Origin: Megalobrama amblycephala
Lineage: Eukaryota > Chordata > Actinopteri > Cypriniformes > Xenocyprididae
Reading direction: 5' to 3'
NCBI RefSeq assembly: GCF_018812025.1
Contig: NC_063051.1
Coordinates: forward strand, 4,961,896-5,025,895
DNA length: 64,000 nt
Shown in pieces: positions 34,759-47,003 of this stretch. The notes beneath the pieces were generated by a model. That model had not been told where the DNA came from and did not search any database. It saw only the letters and a program-made list of their open reading frames with translations. The first letter of the stretch is position 1; each line of letters begins with the position of its first letter. The position numbers were made by a program, and so were the translations under genes.

Positions 34759-36002
34759 TTAACCAGGAAGTTTTGGTTATCATCAGCATTATGATATCTG
34801 AATATCATTATCTCTGACTTTTATACACATGTGCATGTGGAGAGGAGGAGACCTGCTTTCATGACCTGCAGATTCTGCTGTGAGTATGGGATTGCCACGC
34901 CTTTGGGAAATGCGATATGTTCTACAAAATGCCTACAAGAGCAGTAGTCATCACATTCTGCCCGGCTAGTGTCCCTCCAGCCTTTTGCCTCAGATGTCCC
35001 ACATCATAATGTGTTACGGAGACTGCGTTCAATGATGACATCTGCTCGAGACACCCCATGCCCTTACTCAATCCAGAGGCTGCAGGATACTGTGGCATAT
35101 TGGCAAATGCTGCAAGCCTCGTCTGAAAGCTTTCATCTCTTGACAGCTGACAGCTGACATCCCGCCACAGATGTTACTCTTTGCCAGCCATAAATCATTC
35201 AATGAGACTTCAGCCATCATTTAAGTTATTATAGCTTTCAAACAATGTGGAGAGGTCATCTCCCCTCATCTTCCTCTGAAAGTCAGGCAAGATTTCAGCT
35301 CACTTTTGGACATTAGTCACAGCAAGGGCCTTTTCAGCAAGTCGCCGATATTTCCGCCCGCCGTAATGCAGATATGCCACAGTGTGGCTGATCCTGATGA
35401 GGCTCGGGCTCCTGGTGATAGGTTGAGAGGCTGGATTTGATTGCTTGCCGCAGAGTCAGAGGGGCTTTGGAGGTTTCCACTTGATTAAACCCGAGCTTGA
35501 TGCACTGAGTGCTTGCTTTAATTTAAAAGTGGCAAATAGGGGAGCGCTGGAAATTGTAATGAGAAAATAAAATGCATAGATACGAAGTAATTGACTTTGC
35601 CGATCATCAAAGAATCAGATGAGGTTTTATTAGTAGACCTTAATTGTACTTTAATTACTAAATTTAAATAAGGAATTCCTCCTCATCTATAGGAAGTCCA
35701 GAATGTACCTAATTTCGAAAAAGTTCAGGAATACACTGGAGAGCTATCTCATTTAAGGACAGCATCAATGTCATTTTCATTACTTCTTTTAAAACTTGGA
35801 TACAGCACAAATTGATGCCCTTCTCTGAGGCCACCAGCAGATGATACACCTAATTATTCAAATAAGATTCCCTCTCTAGGTCTCAGACTAGGCCATGTTT
35901 TTGTACACAGTGGAATTGCTTGTTTCTTGGTAGTTCATATAATATGCACAGAGCATAAACACACATATTTGGCCTGAGAAGAATAGTATAATGTATTTGT
36001 GC
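34759..36002. other. Non-repetitive stretch, possible conserved noncoding DNA
   Basis: From about 34960 to 35570 the sequence is balanced in base composition, lacks repeats and contains homeobox- and bHLH-type words. I see no exon. Conservation is only suspected from texture. Confidence 0.35.
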
Positions 36003-36308
36003 TGTTCAAAAGTTTTGGGTTGGGAAGATTTTTTAAATGCTTTTTAAACAAAGTCTCTTAAGCTCACCAAGGCTGCATTTATTTAATCAAAAATACAGTA
36101 AATTATTAATATTGTAAAATATTATTACAATTTAAAAGATCCATTTTCTATTTTAATATATTTTAAAATGTAATTTATTCCTGTGATGACAAAGATGAAT
36201 TTTCAGTAGCCATTACTCCAGTTTTCACTGTCACATGATCCTTCAGAAATAATATGCTGATTTTGTGCTCAAGAAACATTTGTTTTTATTATCAGTGTTG
36301 AAAACAGG
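36003..36308 (+). repeat. Dispersed cyprinid repeat, second copy, cut by a Tc1-like end
   Basis: Same ordered blocks as 27388-27640 (CACCAAGGCTGCATTTATTT, AAATATTATTACAATTTAAAA, CACTGTCACATGATCCTTCAG). It continues into GCTCAAGAAACATTTGTT and TATCAGTGTTGAAAACAGGATA, where the Tc1-like terminus begins at a TA. Confidence 0.75.
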
Positions 36309-36312
36309 ATAT

Positions 36313-36600
36313 ACAGTTGTGCTCAGAATTATTGGCACCCTTGGTAAATATGATCAAAGATGACTGTAAAAATAAATCTGCATTGTTTTTCCTTTTGATC
36401 TTTAATTCATAAAATTAGCAAAAATCTAACCTTTCATTGAAGGAAAAGAATTGAAAGTGAGGGGGAAAATCACATTATGAAATAAATGTTTTTCTCCAAA
36501 ACGTGTTGGCCACAATTACTGGCAATATCTCTATAAGTATTAGAGTTAAATATCTCTGAAGTATATTCCCAATCATATTTACATTTTTTCATGAACATGA
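36313..36600 (+). mobile_element. Tc1/mariner-like left end
   Basis: TA followed by CAGTTGTGCTCAGAATTATT and GGCACCCTTGGTAAATATGA is a Tc1-like inverted-terminal-repeat type in fishes. An inner direct-repeat-like segment (GGCCACAATTACTGGCA) lies about 200 bp in, as in the IR/DR layout of fish Tc1 elements. No matching right end was found. Confidence 0.65.
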
Positions 36601-36627
36601 AATTGTAACGTATGTGTGTATATATAT

Positions 36628-36795
36628 TTATGTATTTTGAATTAATAATATAAAAAGCATGAAACAATAACAAATGTTAAACTATATATATATAATACAA
36701 AAAGCATGAAACATAAATATTAAACTATCAATATATAGTTTAATATTTATGTTATTGTTTCATAATTTTTATATTATTAATTCAAAATACATAAA
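36628..36795. repeat. A+T-rich inverted repeat
   Basis: TATGTATTTTGAATTAATAA and ATATAAAAAGCATGAAACAA on the left answer TTGTTTCATAATTTTTATAT and TATTAATTCAAAATACATA on the right. An inner pair, CATAAATATTAAACTA / TAGTTTAATATTTATG, closes on a six-base loop near 36729-36734. It can form a long hairpin. It may be a filler in the Tc1-like element or an independent A+T-rich foldback. Confidence 0.75.
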
Positions 36796-37663
36796 AATAA
36801 AGCACAGTTTTGCTTGTCAAGTAAATGTATATTGTTTAAAGATATTATCACTGAAAAACAAGATAAATTACTGATTAAGATTTATAAATCTTAATTTCTC
36901 AATGAGCTGTCAATCTATCTTCCATGTTTTCGTCATACATAACTGGCTACAGATTCTGTCTCCGTTTTTAGGAAAATTGTCGGATGCACTCTGAGGTATA
37001 ACGGACACACCTCAGTAAAGATCTGTGGATGACAGATGTGTCATTGAGACAAATTATGCTGTAAAGCCTGGAGTACTTCACACCTGTTCACAATGCTCAA
37101 CACTTGTGTGCAGAATACACAATGGATCCACAGAATCCACAGCACAGTGTCTCCTGTCTGATGGTACTTCACATAGTGGGCATATCAAACTGTCAAGCTT
37201 GTTTTAAGCACACTGCTTGTGCTCCTATATTCACACAACAAGCTTGAAAGGATTTGTTTTAAGCACAGTGTCCTTTGCTGCTTGACAAATCCTTCAATGC
37301 TCCTATATTCACACAATATCTTTGAAAAATGTCACTGTGCCATGGACAGGTGTCAGTACAGTTGCATATAGGTGAGAGTGGAAATCATAATTAGGTTTCA
37401 CTCCAATCAGTGGTGTTCTAAGCAATCTTCCTTGGGATCTTTCGTACAGGATGCATTCTTGTGTTTTTCAGTGTAAACATGCACTAGATCAATGTCTTTG
37501 GTCGTTTTGCAGGTCATGCGAACTATAGATTTACCATTCTGTGTTAAGTGTTAGATCATGCCAAAATGTTGGATCACGTGGATCTCCACATCAGAAATAT
37601 CAAATATGTATATTAGATATGATCTCAGATGCTGAATGTACAATTAGAAAAAGATGGGACAAG
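36796..37663. other. Noncoding stretch with a local duplication
   Basis: GCTCCTATATTCACACAA occurs twice about 80 bp apart (near 37220 and 37300), and TTTTAAGCACA and CTTGAAAGGATTTG words recur around it. No transposase N-terminus is visible here. Confidence 0.45.
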
Positions 37664-38097
37664 TATGGCATGTTTGGAAGGGTTACCATGAGAAAGCTTC
37701 TTCTCTCTAAAAAGAACATGGCAGCAAGGCTTAGGTTTGCAAAGTTGCATCAGAACAAACCACAAGGCTTCTGGAACAAAGTCCTTCTGCCAGTCGAGAC
37801 CAAAGTTGACATGTTTGGCCATAATGCACAGTGCCAAGTTTGGTGAAAACTAAACACAGCATATCAGAACAAACACCGCATACCAAAAGTCAAGCATGCT
37901 GGTGGAGGTGTGATGATTTCGGGCTTGTTTTGTAGCCACAGGCCCTGGGCATCTCACATCTCACAGTCTTTCTGTATTCTAGAGTCAAATGTGAGGCCAT
38001 CGTCCGACAGCTAAAGCTTGGCCAAAATTGGGTCATGCAACTGGACAATGATCTGAAGATCATCACTCTGGCTAGTATCAAATACCTAAAGCAGTGA
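37664..38097 (+). pseudogene. Tc1-like transposase fragment, broken
   Basis: The translation shows the Tc1-family middle and C-terminal motifs: KKNMAARLRFAKLH and NKPQGFWNKVL, then VETKVDMFGHNAQ where the family has a DE pair (the catalytic Asp is replaced by Val). Further on come HAGGGVMI, then (in another frame) VATGPGHL, and finally NWVMQLDNDLK, the QxDNDPKH-type segment. A stop codon at 37844-37846 interrupts the frame right after 'QVW', and a frameshift falls near 37920-37935. The N-terminal DNA-binding half is absent. The element cannot encode transposase. Its relation to the terminus at 36313 is unproven. Confidence 0.8.
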
Positions 38098-38504
38098 AAA
38101 ACTGCAATTATTTATATATATTTATCCAAAGACTGGCTCTTTACAAGAAATCAGTATACTAGCCACGTTGTTGTGTGCATTCACAATATAATATCGATAA
38201 AGTGTCATATACAGTCAGTTTCCCCTATGAATTTTGAACACCATTATGTTAGAAAGGGAGATAATGTACTAAATCAAGACTGACAGGCTTCATAATTTAC
38301 AACATCAGTCTACTGGAAAATATACTGCAGTCATGAACCAAAATGCTAAATCACTGACACATGAGCAATAAATGTGGGAAAAAGGCTTCCTGTGCTGAAT
38401 GTTATATTCATTCAGTATTATAAATGATGGGTAGCATTACTGCTGCTCATACTTAGGGTTGGGGATTTGAACAAACCTCTAACCCAAAGTATTAATTATT
38501 AAAT
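38098..38504. other. Noncoding stretch, no feature recognised
   Basis: A+T-rich spacer between the transposase relic and family A copy 5. Confidence 0.45.
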
Positions 38505-38508
38505 GTAA

Positions 38509-39467
38509 AGGTGCCGTAGAACGTGTTTTTAAAAGATGTAATATAAGTCTAAGGTGTCCCCTGAATGTGTCTATGAAGTTTCAGCTCAAAATACCCCATA
38601 GATTTTTTTAATTCATTTTTTTAACTGCCTATTTTGGGGCATCATTATAAATGCGCCGATTCAGGCTGCGGCCCCTTTAAATTCTCGTGCTCCCCGCCCT
38701 CGGAGCTCACGCTTGCCTTAAACAGCATAAACAAAGTTCATACAGCTAATATAACCCTCAAAATGGATCTTTACAAAGTGTTCGTCATGCAGCATGTCTA
38801 ATCGCGTAAGTATGGTATTTATTTGGATGTTTACATTTGATTCTGAATGAGTTTGAGGCTGTGCTCCGTGGCTAACAGGCTAAAGCTAACATTACACACT
38901 GTTGGAGAGATTTATAAAGAATGAAGTTGTGTTTATGAATTATACAGACTGCAAGTGTTTAAAAAATGAAAATAACGACAGTCTTGTCTCCGTGAATACA
39001 GTAAGAAACAATGCTAACTTTAACCACATTTAACAGTGCATTAGCAACAGGCTAACGAAACATTTAGAAAGACAATTTACAAATATCATTATAAATATCA
39101 TGGATCATGTCAGTTATTATTGCTCCATTTTCCATTTTTCGCTATTGTTCTTGTTTGCTTACCTAGTCTGATGATTCAGCTGTGCACAAATCCAGACGTT
39201 AATACTGGCTGCCCTTGTGTAATGCCTTGAACATGGGCTGGCATATGCAAATATTGGGGGCGTGCATATTAACGATCCCGACTGTTATGTAACAGTCGGT
39301 GTTATGTTGAGATTCGCCTGTTCCTCAGAGGTCTTTTAAACAAATGAGATTTATATAAGAAGGAGGAAACAATGGAGTTTGAGACTCACTGTATGTCATT
39401 TCCATGTACTGAACTCTTGTTATTTAACTATGCCGAGGTAAATTCAATTTTTAATTCTAGGGCACCT
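38509..39467 (-). mobile_element. TTAA-flanked MITE, family A, copy 5
   Basis: 959 bp, termini AGGTGCCGTAGAACG ... CTAGGGCACCT. The left flank is GTAA (38505-38508) and the right is TTAA (39468-39471), one base decayed. The central palindrome has one change (TTATGTAA). Same orientation as copies 2 and 3. Confidence 0.9.
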
Positions 39468-39471
39468 TTAA

Positions 39472-41271
39472 GCATGTAACTTGTCCCATATCATTTGTGA
39501 CAGCCATGAAGTGACCTGAAATCATGAGGCTTCTGAGGCTTCTAAAATCTGTGTCCTTTTGCAAGATGAGTTGCAAACCAGTGATTCATTGGGATGTCAT
39601 TTTACACAAATTGCTGTTCTTGTGCATGCGTTGTCATGGAAAACAGGTGTGACACCCACCCAGCACGCACACCTGAAAAACTGACACATCTGTTTAAGGT
39701 CACAGTTCTGTCAAAATACACACACCATATGGAACGCTTTTCTGGGCACACATCATATTTTAGCACTTGCAGCCTGTCAGCGACACTGATAGAGAAGTGC
39801 TATTCCTGAGGGTGCCACACAGATGGGTTGATCAATTTTACATGGTTTCTGCAATGTCGTCTACACATTGACGGCAAGTGAGTTGCCTCGTATTCCGTGT
39901 TATTTCTCTTGTAGTTTACTCAATAGGAAAATTGAAGTTTAGAAAAATGTCTTGAGGAATAATGTTGGTTGCAATGTTTCAGTTTAATTGTAATCAGAAG
40001 TAATTAAATGCTAATGCAACACATCATACCCACTGCTTGTTATGCATGATGTTTAATGTTCTGTGTCTGCAGAATCAATTTGATGGCTGCCGTCCCACAC
40101 GGAGTATTGGAATGAACTTAATCAAGTCATTTAATGCTGTAATTTCTCAAACCTGATGATTCGGTTGGCAGAAACCGAATGTTGCTTCGTGTTTCTTAAT
40201 GTCCATGACAAATTTGGGGTAGCAGCGTGGTCTTGCTGGGAATTCTGACCTCATTAGCCAACTCGAGCAAACTATGTTTTGCCTGCTTGTATTATTACTC
40301 GATAGACACCTAAAGATTTATACTAATCACATTTGTTTGTTTGAAAAAAAAAAAAAGACTATGGAAGTCAATGGGGCTCATCATCTGTTTGGTTACTGAC
40401 ATTCTTCACAATATCTTCCTTTGTGTTCAGCAGAAGAAAGAAATTCATACAGATTTGGAACTTAAGCGTGAGTAAATTATGACAGAATTTTCTTTTTTGT
40501 GTGTGTGTGTGGGGGGGGGGGGGGTGAACTATCCCTTTTAAGGTCATAAAGTGCAGGACAGATGTAAGTAGCTAAACTAAACATTTAATATGTGACAGCT
40601 GTTTTACGTGATAGAAGTGGTGAATGACCAACAGAAATAATCAGTTATGCAAACTAATTAACTTTTGTGTAATTTCGCCATTTTGAATTGAAAATAAATT
40701 ATTTATGTGATTCATGTAATGTAATTTGTAACTGTCAATGTGATGAGACAAGACACATTAACTAAACCGTTTTCATCATTAGGCGTCCCCAACCCTCCCT
40801 TGCAAGCTCCATTTTGGGATTTCGGTATTTATAAAACCCTGCGTACGCCCTGTGTGCGGTAGTGATAAAATAAGCCAGAGAGTTCCACGGCTCTCAAGGT
40901 AATAACTGTCATCTCTAATGAAACACTGTAAAAAATATTTGACTAAATCAGCTAATCATGCATCTCAGGCTAGCTCTGTTCCAAAACCAAGTGAGTTGTC
41001 TTGTTGCCTGCTGCCTTCAAAGACGGCATTGTCATGGAACATCAAAACATTATTTGTAGCCCTTTACATAGTCTACGTGCCACACAAATGAAAACTTGAA
41101 ACACAATTGATTTCAATAGTTAATGTTAATGTTAGCATGTTGCTAAGCTCATGGTGCAATACTTTAATAAGAATAAAACTGCATAGTACACAATAATATT
41201 GGTATTATAATATTTGTTAATGAATGAATATCATAGTATAATATATAAGTATATAATATATATACTTACAT
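39472..41271. other. Noncoding stretch with MITE half and G tract
   Basis: At 40355-40545 there is the right half of the AGTTCACCC foldback family (TATGGAAGTCAATGG, CTTTGTGTTCAGCAGAAGAAAG, GTGAACTATCCCTTTT), carrying a (GT)n and a run of about 13 G near 40511-40523. The interval 40020-40290 is non-repetitive and looks like possible conserved noncoding DNA. Confidence 0.5.
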
Positions 41272-41275
41272 TTAA

Positions 41276-42100
41276 AGCTGCAGTTCATAAGTTTTGCCTC
41301 TTCATAAGTTTGACCATCTCGGTTTGAAACCTGAAATTGCAGTTAATTATCATCTTTATGTGGGTTGTGCTTCAGCATGGCTCTGATGAAACTAATGATG
41401 AATCTAATGTTTGGTGTCAGTCACCACATCATTGTGGATACTGTACTTGGGAATCACAGATTCTACATCTTGGAAGTATGACCAAAATAAGAACTTTCAC
41501 CAGAAAATGTCATCTGAACAAATAAGTAACATGTAATTTTTGTTCTGGCCAACTGAGAAATAAATCGCGCTGCCAATGGTGATTAAATCTAATGATCGCT
41601 TAGCTCAGATCACGTCAAACTGTGCAAATGATTATTACTGTTATACTTTGTTCTCAAATTGTTAATGTTAACAACATCAGCATTGCGTGACTAATGTGTG
41701 TATTAGCATTACCTGTAGATTTCATTTTCTGTAGTCTTTTGCTTTTGACCACGGGTGAATCTCCAGTTGTCACTGATGATTGTCATTTGGACCTTTCTGG
41801 ATTACAGTCCGCCATCAAAATGATAAATTTAATTATTCCAGCGGCTGTGAGAAAAAGCTATAAATGATCCGCTACCAGCAGCATCCTCACATGCCATAAA
41901 GCCTACTAGCTGAGACTCTTTCTTTCTGTTTACAGACGTGACGTAATGACGCAAAGACGAATGGCTGCATGTTCGAATTTCCCGCGGAAACCCCCCAGTA
42001 CCCATTTTATTTTAAAACATTATTACAAGCTTATCGTTGTGAATCGGGCTAAGGTAAGGAGATCGTTTTGAACACTGGCTGCTTATGTACTTGCTTTTGG
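41276..42100 (+). mobile_element. TTAA-type dispersed repeat, left end (AGCTGCAGTTCATAAG)
   Basis: TTAA followed by AGCTGCAGTTCATAAGTTTT begins a roughly 0.8-kb segment I recognise as a common cyprinid repeat (GTGCTTCAGCATGGCTC, AATCTCCAGTTGTCACTGATG, TTTCCCGCGGAAACCCCC). No mirrored right terminus is evident, so the end is approximate. The short open frame inside is incidental. Confidence 0.5.
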
Positions 42101-43907
42101 ATGATTTTTAACCTATTTTCTTTTTTTTCATTTTCCATCTTATTAGCATTTTTTTCACTTATTGCAATGAACATCATAAAGTATTCTGGGATAAACTTCT
42201 CTGCAAATTATGCATGGTTTGCTGCCTTATAATTCAGCCAAAACAATTCTTTTAGAAGGCAGCATAGTTAATCTTCTGAGTCAGGAGCGTGCCTTAAAAA
42301 ATGTCCTCAAAATGTAAATTGAAATTGACACTACACTTTTGTTATTAGTGTTGCCTACTCATCCTTTCTCATTTTTTGGCATGTCTCATGCTTTGGTTTT
42401 AGTCAATAAACTGCATATATAAATATATTCTACAGAATGTAACATGGTGCCATTTCAGCTGGAATTGCATGTATCATTAAAGTGAACTCCATTAACCCTG
42501 CTCGCTCTACATGGACTCACGCTAGATTGAGATCAAATACCCCACATAAAGTCTCTCTGACCAGGGCCAGGCAGTCTCAAAGGAAAATATCGCCGATGCA
42601 AGTTTTATCTTGCATCACCAAAATGATGCTCTTGTAACATTCCGTAGCCTGACAGTGAAAATCAGTGTCTGTTCCACGAAAGAGAGAAAATGATAGAGGC
42701 ACTTACACACTTTCAACTGAATATAATTACTATTAAAAATGCAATTTCTCAGATGCAGAAGAGCAGGGGCAAAAAACAGCAATGATAAAAAATAGATGTC
42801 TTAATGTTACATAAATATGATTTTAATTAGAGATTAAAATAACAGCAGAATCCAAAATGCTTTTGGAAAGTTCCTACATTTAACTCTTCAATTTAGATTG
42901 ATGGATGGATGGATGGATAGATAATTAGTACTGCTTGTGATTAAATGGTAAGTGTGCTTTGTTGCCTTTTCTTTTGTCTCCATGTTGGACAAAAGATTTG
43001 GAGATGCCAATCAAAATAATAAAGGCTATATTCTTTTTGTTTATTCCAAGAAATGTTTTTATTTAATTAACCGCCCATGTATGTATTTGTTCGTTCTCCT
43101 CCCCACCCTTCTTTTAACCATTGTCCAGACATCTTTTCTGTGAGCTAGTAAACCTAGTGATCCGATCACAGGTCACGTCATTGGATATCTATTAAAGATC
43201 ACAGCCAGGTTGATAGCTTCATCTTCAGGCACTCACAGAGACTTCAATTACTTTACAGATTCTTCACTGCATTCACGCCCTTCTAGTCACAAGAGAACAC
43301 TGGTTTACTCATCTGAACTTTCTGTTCTGTATGTAGTTTTGTGCCCTTGTTCAGGTCCACTGGGCAATTATCTGGATGAAGTTGTGCTTCTCAGCAACTC
43401 CCTGATGATTACACCACACTTATTCATCGAGAAGACATCAGCATTCTGCTCTACAAGTATTCTCGAACACATCTTTGATCTTGCTGAAAGCTCTCGTCTC
43501 ACAAGGCTGGCAAACAAACTTGACCTGGTTCTTCAGGAGACGTGCCGCCCCTGAACACACTGTCGACCTTTGCTCGCTCACCCCCCGCCACTTTAGTCGT
43601 ACACCTACTGCTGTTAGCTTTTAAAGGAAAAGTCCATATTCACCCACTTCTTTTCTCCTTTCTCTTCCATGCTTTCTGTCAGTTCACTCATACAAACCTG
43701 CAGGCTCTGTGCCCTAAACATTGGCCTCTCGCCGTCTGTAGGTTTACTCTTTCTTGTGACTCTAAATAAATAGAAATATCAAGTTTAAGTTCATGGCACA
43801 GTCCGTGATTCAAAGACAGACTGGCACCAAAAAGTATAAAAAAAATACATTTTTTTAACATCATATCTGTTTATTTTCTTGTAGTCTGAGCAACAGCAGC
43901 AACAGCA

Positions 43908-43912
<5 letters not shown>
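42101..43912. other. Noncoding stretch with a (GATG)n tract and one unexplained frame
   Basis: A (GATG)n tract lies at 42896-42921. A plus-strand frame of 114 codons at 43210-43554 is G+C-richer than its surroundings but has no recognised domain; I do not call it a gene. Confidence 0.45.

Positions 43913-43958
<46 letters not shown>
43913..43958. repeat. (TA)n microsatellite
   Basis: About 23 TA dinucleotides. Confidence 0.95.
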
Positions 43959-43961
<3 letters not shown>

Positions 43962-44674
43962 TAATAATACGTGATTTTAAATCCATTGTTTTATGAAATG
44001 CATGTTATTTCACAAATGCAAGTAGTTTCTTTCTGTGACTCAGGTTCCTATGTATAACTCATACAATGTGTACAAGATTGTCTCGTTTTTTTAATATATA
44101 TTACTTTATTTCATATAATATTTCTTTTCATTTCATGTGACATCCACTATGTAGTAAATAGTGAATGAGTGCATGAGTCAGCGGTATTGGACACAGTATA
44201 TGCATGAATGAGTAAAATGTCTCTGCTGCTTATGTTCCCTCACGCATCTTGTGAGTTCAGCACTGCGGTGACATGATGAATGTAAGCAGAATTCAGCAAA
44301 TGTCCAGTTTTTTCCTATATGAGAAAGTCTCTTAGCATTGTGCTGATGCTTACATCATTATAGCAGCTGATGTAGATGCACAACAAAAGTTCAGAATTCA
44401 TTACTTTCAAAATGACAGTCATTTCTAAAGATCAGATTTGAAAACCCAGATTGGACTTGTGTGCAGTGTGAATAAAACCTTAAACCTCACTTAAAAATGT
44501 ATGAATGCCATTGCATTAGATATATATCAAAACAGTTATGTTAAAGAAAGATAGCATGTATGCGTGGTTCAGGAGGTATTTTGTGGTAATTGGTATTATC
44601 GTGAGTGGTATATAGTGTTTTTGAAATCATTTTGTTTGCTGTGGGTGGTGTTATCGGTTTTTATGTTACTAATT
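43959..44674. other. Noncoding stretch, no feature recognised
   Basis: A+T-rich unique-looking sequence. Confidence 0.45.
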
Positions 44675-44680
44675 GGGTTA

Positions 44681-44852
44681 TACTCTATTTTAGTGTCCTT
44701 GTTACAGTGTAATTATACATTTAAGTACTGAGTAATATTAATTAACAACATGTACTTACTATAGGGTTTGGTTTAGGTTTATGCATACTGTATAGTTATT
44801 ACTACTGTAACATGTAACGTGTAACAATGACACTGTAAAATAAGGTGTTACC
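44681..44852. mobile_element. Short inverted-repeat MITE (TTTAGTGTCCTTGTTAC)
   Basis: TACTCTATTTTAGTGTCCTTGTTAC-like text at the left answers GTAACAATGACACTGTAAAATAAGGTG at the right, an imperfect inverted repeat around an A+T-rich core. This is a common teleost miniature element; its exact ends are uncertain by a few bases. Confidence 0.65.
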
Positions 44853-46830
44853 AGTAATTGTAATGTGATTTGCCTTTTCAGATATTACCTTTCATGTATT
44901 GTGTTATATTGCTGTTTGTAAATCTAAAATGTCTGCAAAGTTTCAAAGATCAAAGTGCAGGATAAATAGAGTTAAGGTCTCCCAGTTACTGCTTATTGTC
45001 TTTTAACTGCATGAAATGAGTCATCAGTAATTCCGACACACCTTTGTCGGCTTTGACCTGCCCTCAAACGCTGTAGGTGTAGCTAAGGCTTAGAGATGAG
45101 GGGTTTAGGGAAACTGAACCCTTATTGAACCATTTCAAACACTGTGAGAAAAGAAATAATGCTGCAATGTATATGTTTTTTTTTTCTTTTCTTTTTTTTT
45201 TTTTTTACCTTGGATGCATGTAGTAGGAAACCTCCAAACCTTTAAAATAGCATAATAGGTGCACTTTAATTACCTAATTTGCATATTACCCTATGAGCAT
45301 GCCCAACTGCGCTCTCATTTGCTGTATTTCTGCTACATGAGTTCAAGAACTCTTTATAGTTGTCCTCTTCATTAGTTTTTGACACAGCATGGTGGATGTG
45401 CATTTTTTCTGGAGTCTTGTATTTTAACTTTGTTTATCCTTAATGCCGCTTTAGGGCAAGTCCTCGACTCTTTCAGGAGGTTTGTTTTTTTATTGTTGTT
45501 GCTACATTGCCCTTTTAAAGGTGTGCTTTTGATACTCACCTTGCAATGCTTTTATGCTGCTGAACTTTGCTGCTTTTATATAATGTTATAAGTTTTAACT
45601 ATAGTTTTGACATAAGTGTCAAGTGTTTAATGCTCAGCACATAAGATACTTTAATACTTTGCCATAAGTTATTGCTTAAAGGCTCTAACTGACTATAAGA
45701 CTAAATCCCTATACAGCAGGCTTGATGTTTGGCAACACTCGCCTATTAATCTTGGAAAAGAACTTGTGAGCCTAATTGTTACTGTGTCTCTTGCCCTAGA
45801 TACTGTAATTGGGAGCAGTGTGGTCAGAAAGCTTAATTTATTTCATGCACTTATTATTCTTACACATCCACTATAAATGACGTTGGGATGAGGTTAAAAG
45901 TAATTGCAAAAGAGGCTAAGCATAGTAAATTCGTTTCTAAGGAAAGGTCAAGCATAATTTGTTTGCAGGTCCCATTTGGTTTGGTGTTTTGTTATCTAAT
46001 GCATTTAAATTCCTTTAAGTTTCCAAATGTGCAAGAGCACTGGTGTGAAGAAATGTCTGAGTTTGATATTCCTTCTGATGTCAGTAATGTCCGGTTTCTC
46101 ATCATGCAACAGACCGCTCTCCATACCATCTCAGTTTCCCTCCAGGGATTCTCCTTCTGTGAATATAATCAGCGTTTTCCTGATCAGTAGCTTCGTGACT
46201 TCATAAAAGCTTGCTTTATGCCTCTGCAGGAAAATTACTACCTGGACCAAGATATTAATCTGTACACTAACCTATTTTATATGTCAAAACATTTAGTATG
46301 TGCAATACTGAGCTGGGTTTCAAACAAAGATACTGGATGCAATATGGTGAATCACCAGCTACTGACTTCCATACTGGCTGAGATGTCTATTTCAGGTAGA
46401 AAATCCATTTATATCTCCATCTAACTCTATTTCTTATGCCATCATTTATTTCTGCTTTCAGAAGAATTTTCAGCTTATATTACAGATATATACAACAATG
46501 ATGGCATATTTTAGCCTGAAGACGTACTAGACAGACTTTCAGTCTGTGTATTAGTGGTGGGTATTTTTTAATGACTCTTCCTGCAGGTTACATCATTACA
46601 CCATGACGACAAATGACAAATCTTTATGAATGAGTCAAAAAAAAATTTGGTTCAAAACACTGATTCATTCAGGAATGAAATTGGTGACTGTTTTTATTAA
46701 TGAGTCACTGAATCATTCACTGAACTGATTTGTTCACTCAGGAACACTGCTGCTTTGTGTTGCTCTGAGACACACAAAACTTGCTCTACGGTGGCTTCGT
46801 TTGGAACTATTTTCTTGAAAGAAATATTTT
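44853..46830. other. Noncoding stretch, no gene recognised
   Basis: It includes T-rich runs at about 45177-45206. Open frames up to 100 codons (45379-46424) are A+T-biased and lack recognisable domains. Confidence 0.45.
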
Positions 46831-46838
46831 GTCTAAAA

Positions 46839-46960
46839 CAGGGATGGGCAACTTTGGTCCCGGACGGCCGCTGTCCTGCAATTAGCTTGTTCGGTGTGTT
46901 TGATTAATGTTGGAGCAGTTGGACAGTGACCCACTCCAGGACCAAAGTTGTCCATCCCTG
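46839..46960. mobile_element. Short hAT-type MITE (CAGGGATGGGCAACTTTGGTCC)
   Basis: 122 bp with inverted ends CAGGGATGGGCAACTTTGGT and ACCAAAGTTGTCCATCCCTG. The flanks GTCTAAAA (46831-46838) and ATCTAAAA (46961-46968) agree at 7 of 8 positions, an 8-bp hAT-type duplication with one later change. Confidence 0.85.
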
Positions 46961-47003
46961 ATCTAAAATGTAAGTTACTCAATATTAACTTCGTGATTAT
47001 CGG

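Noticed and set aside
43210..43554. 114-codon plus-strand frame, G+C-richer than its surroundings
   Set aside because: No recognised domain and no convincing splice sites. It remains the second-best coding candidate and deserves a protein search, but the sequence alone does not support it.
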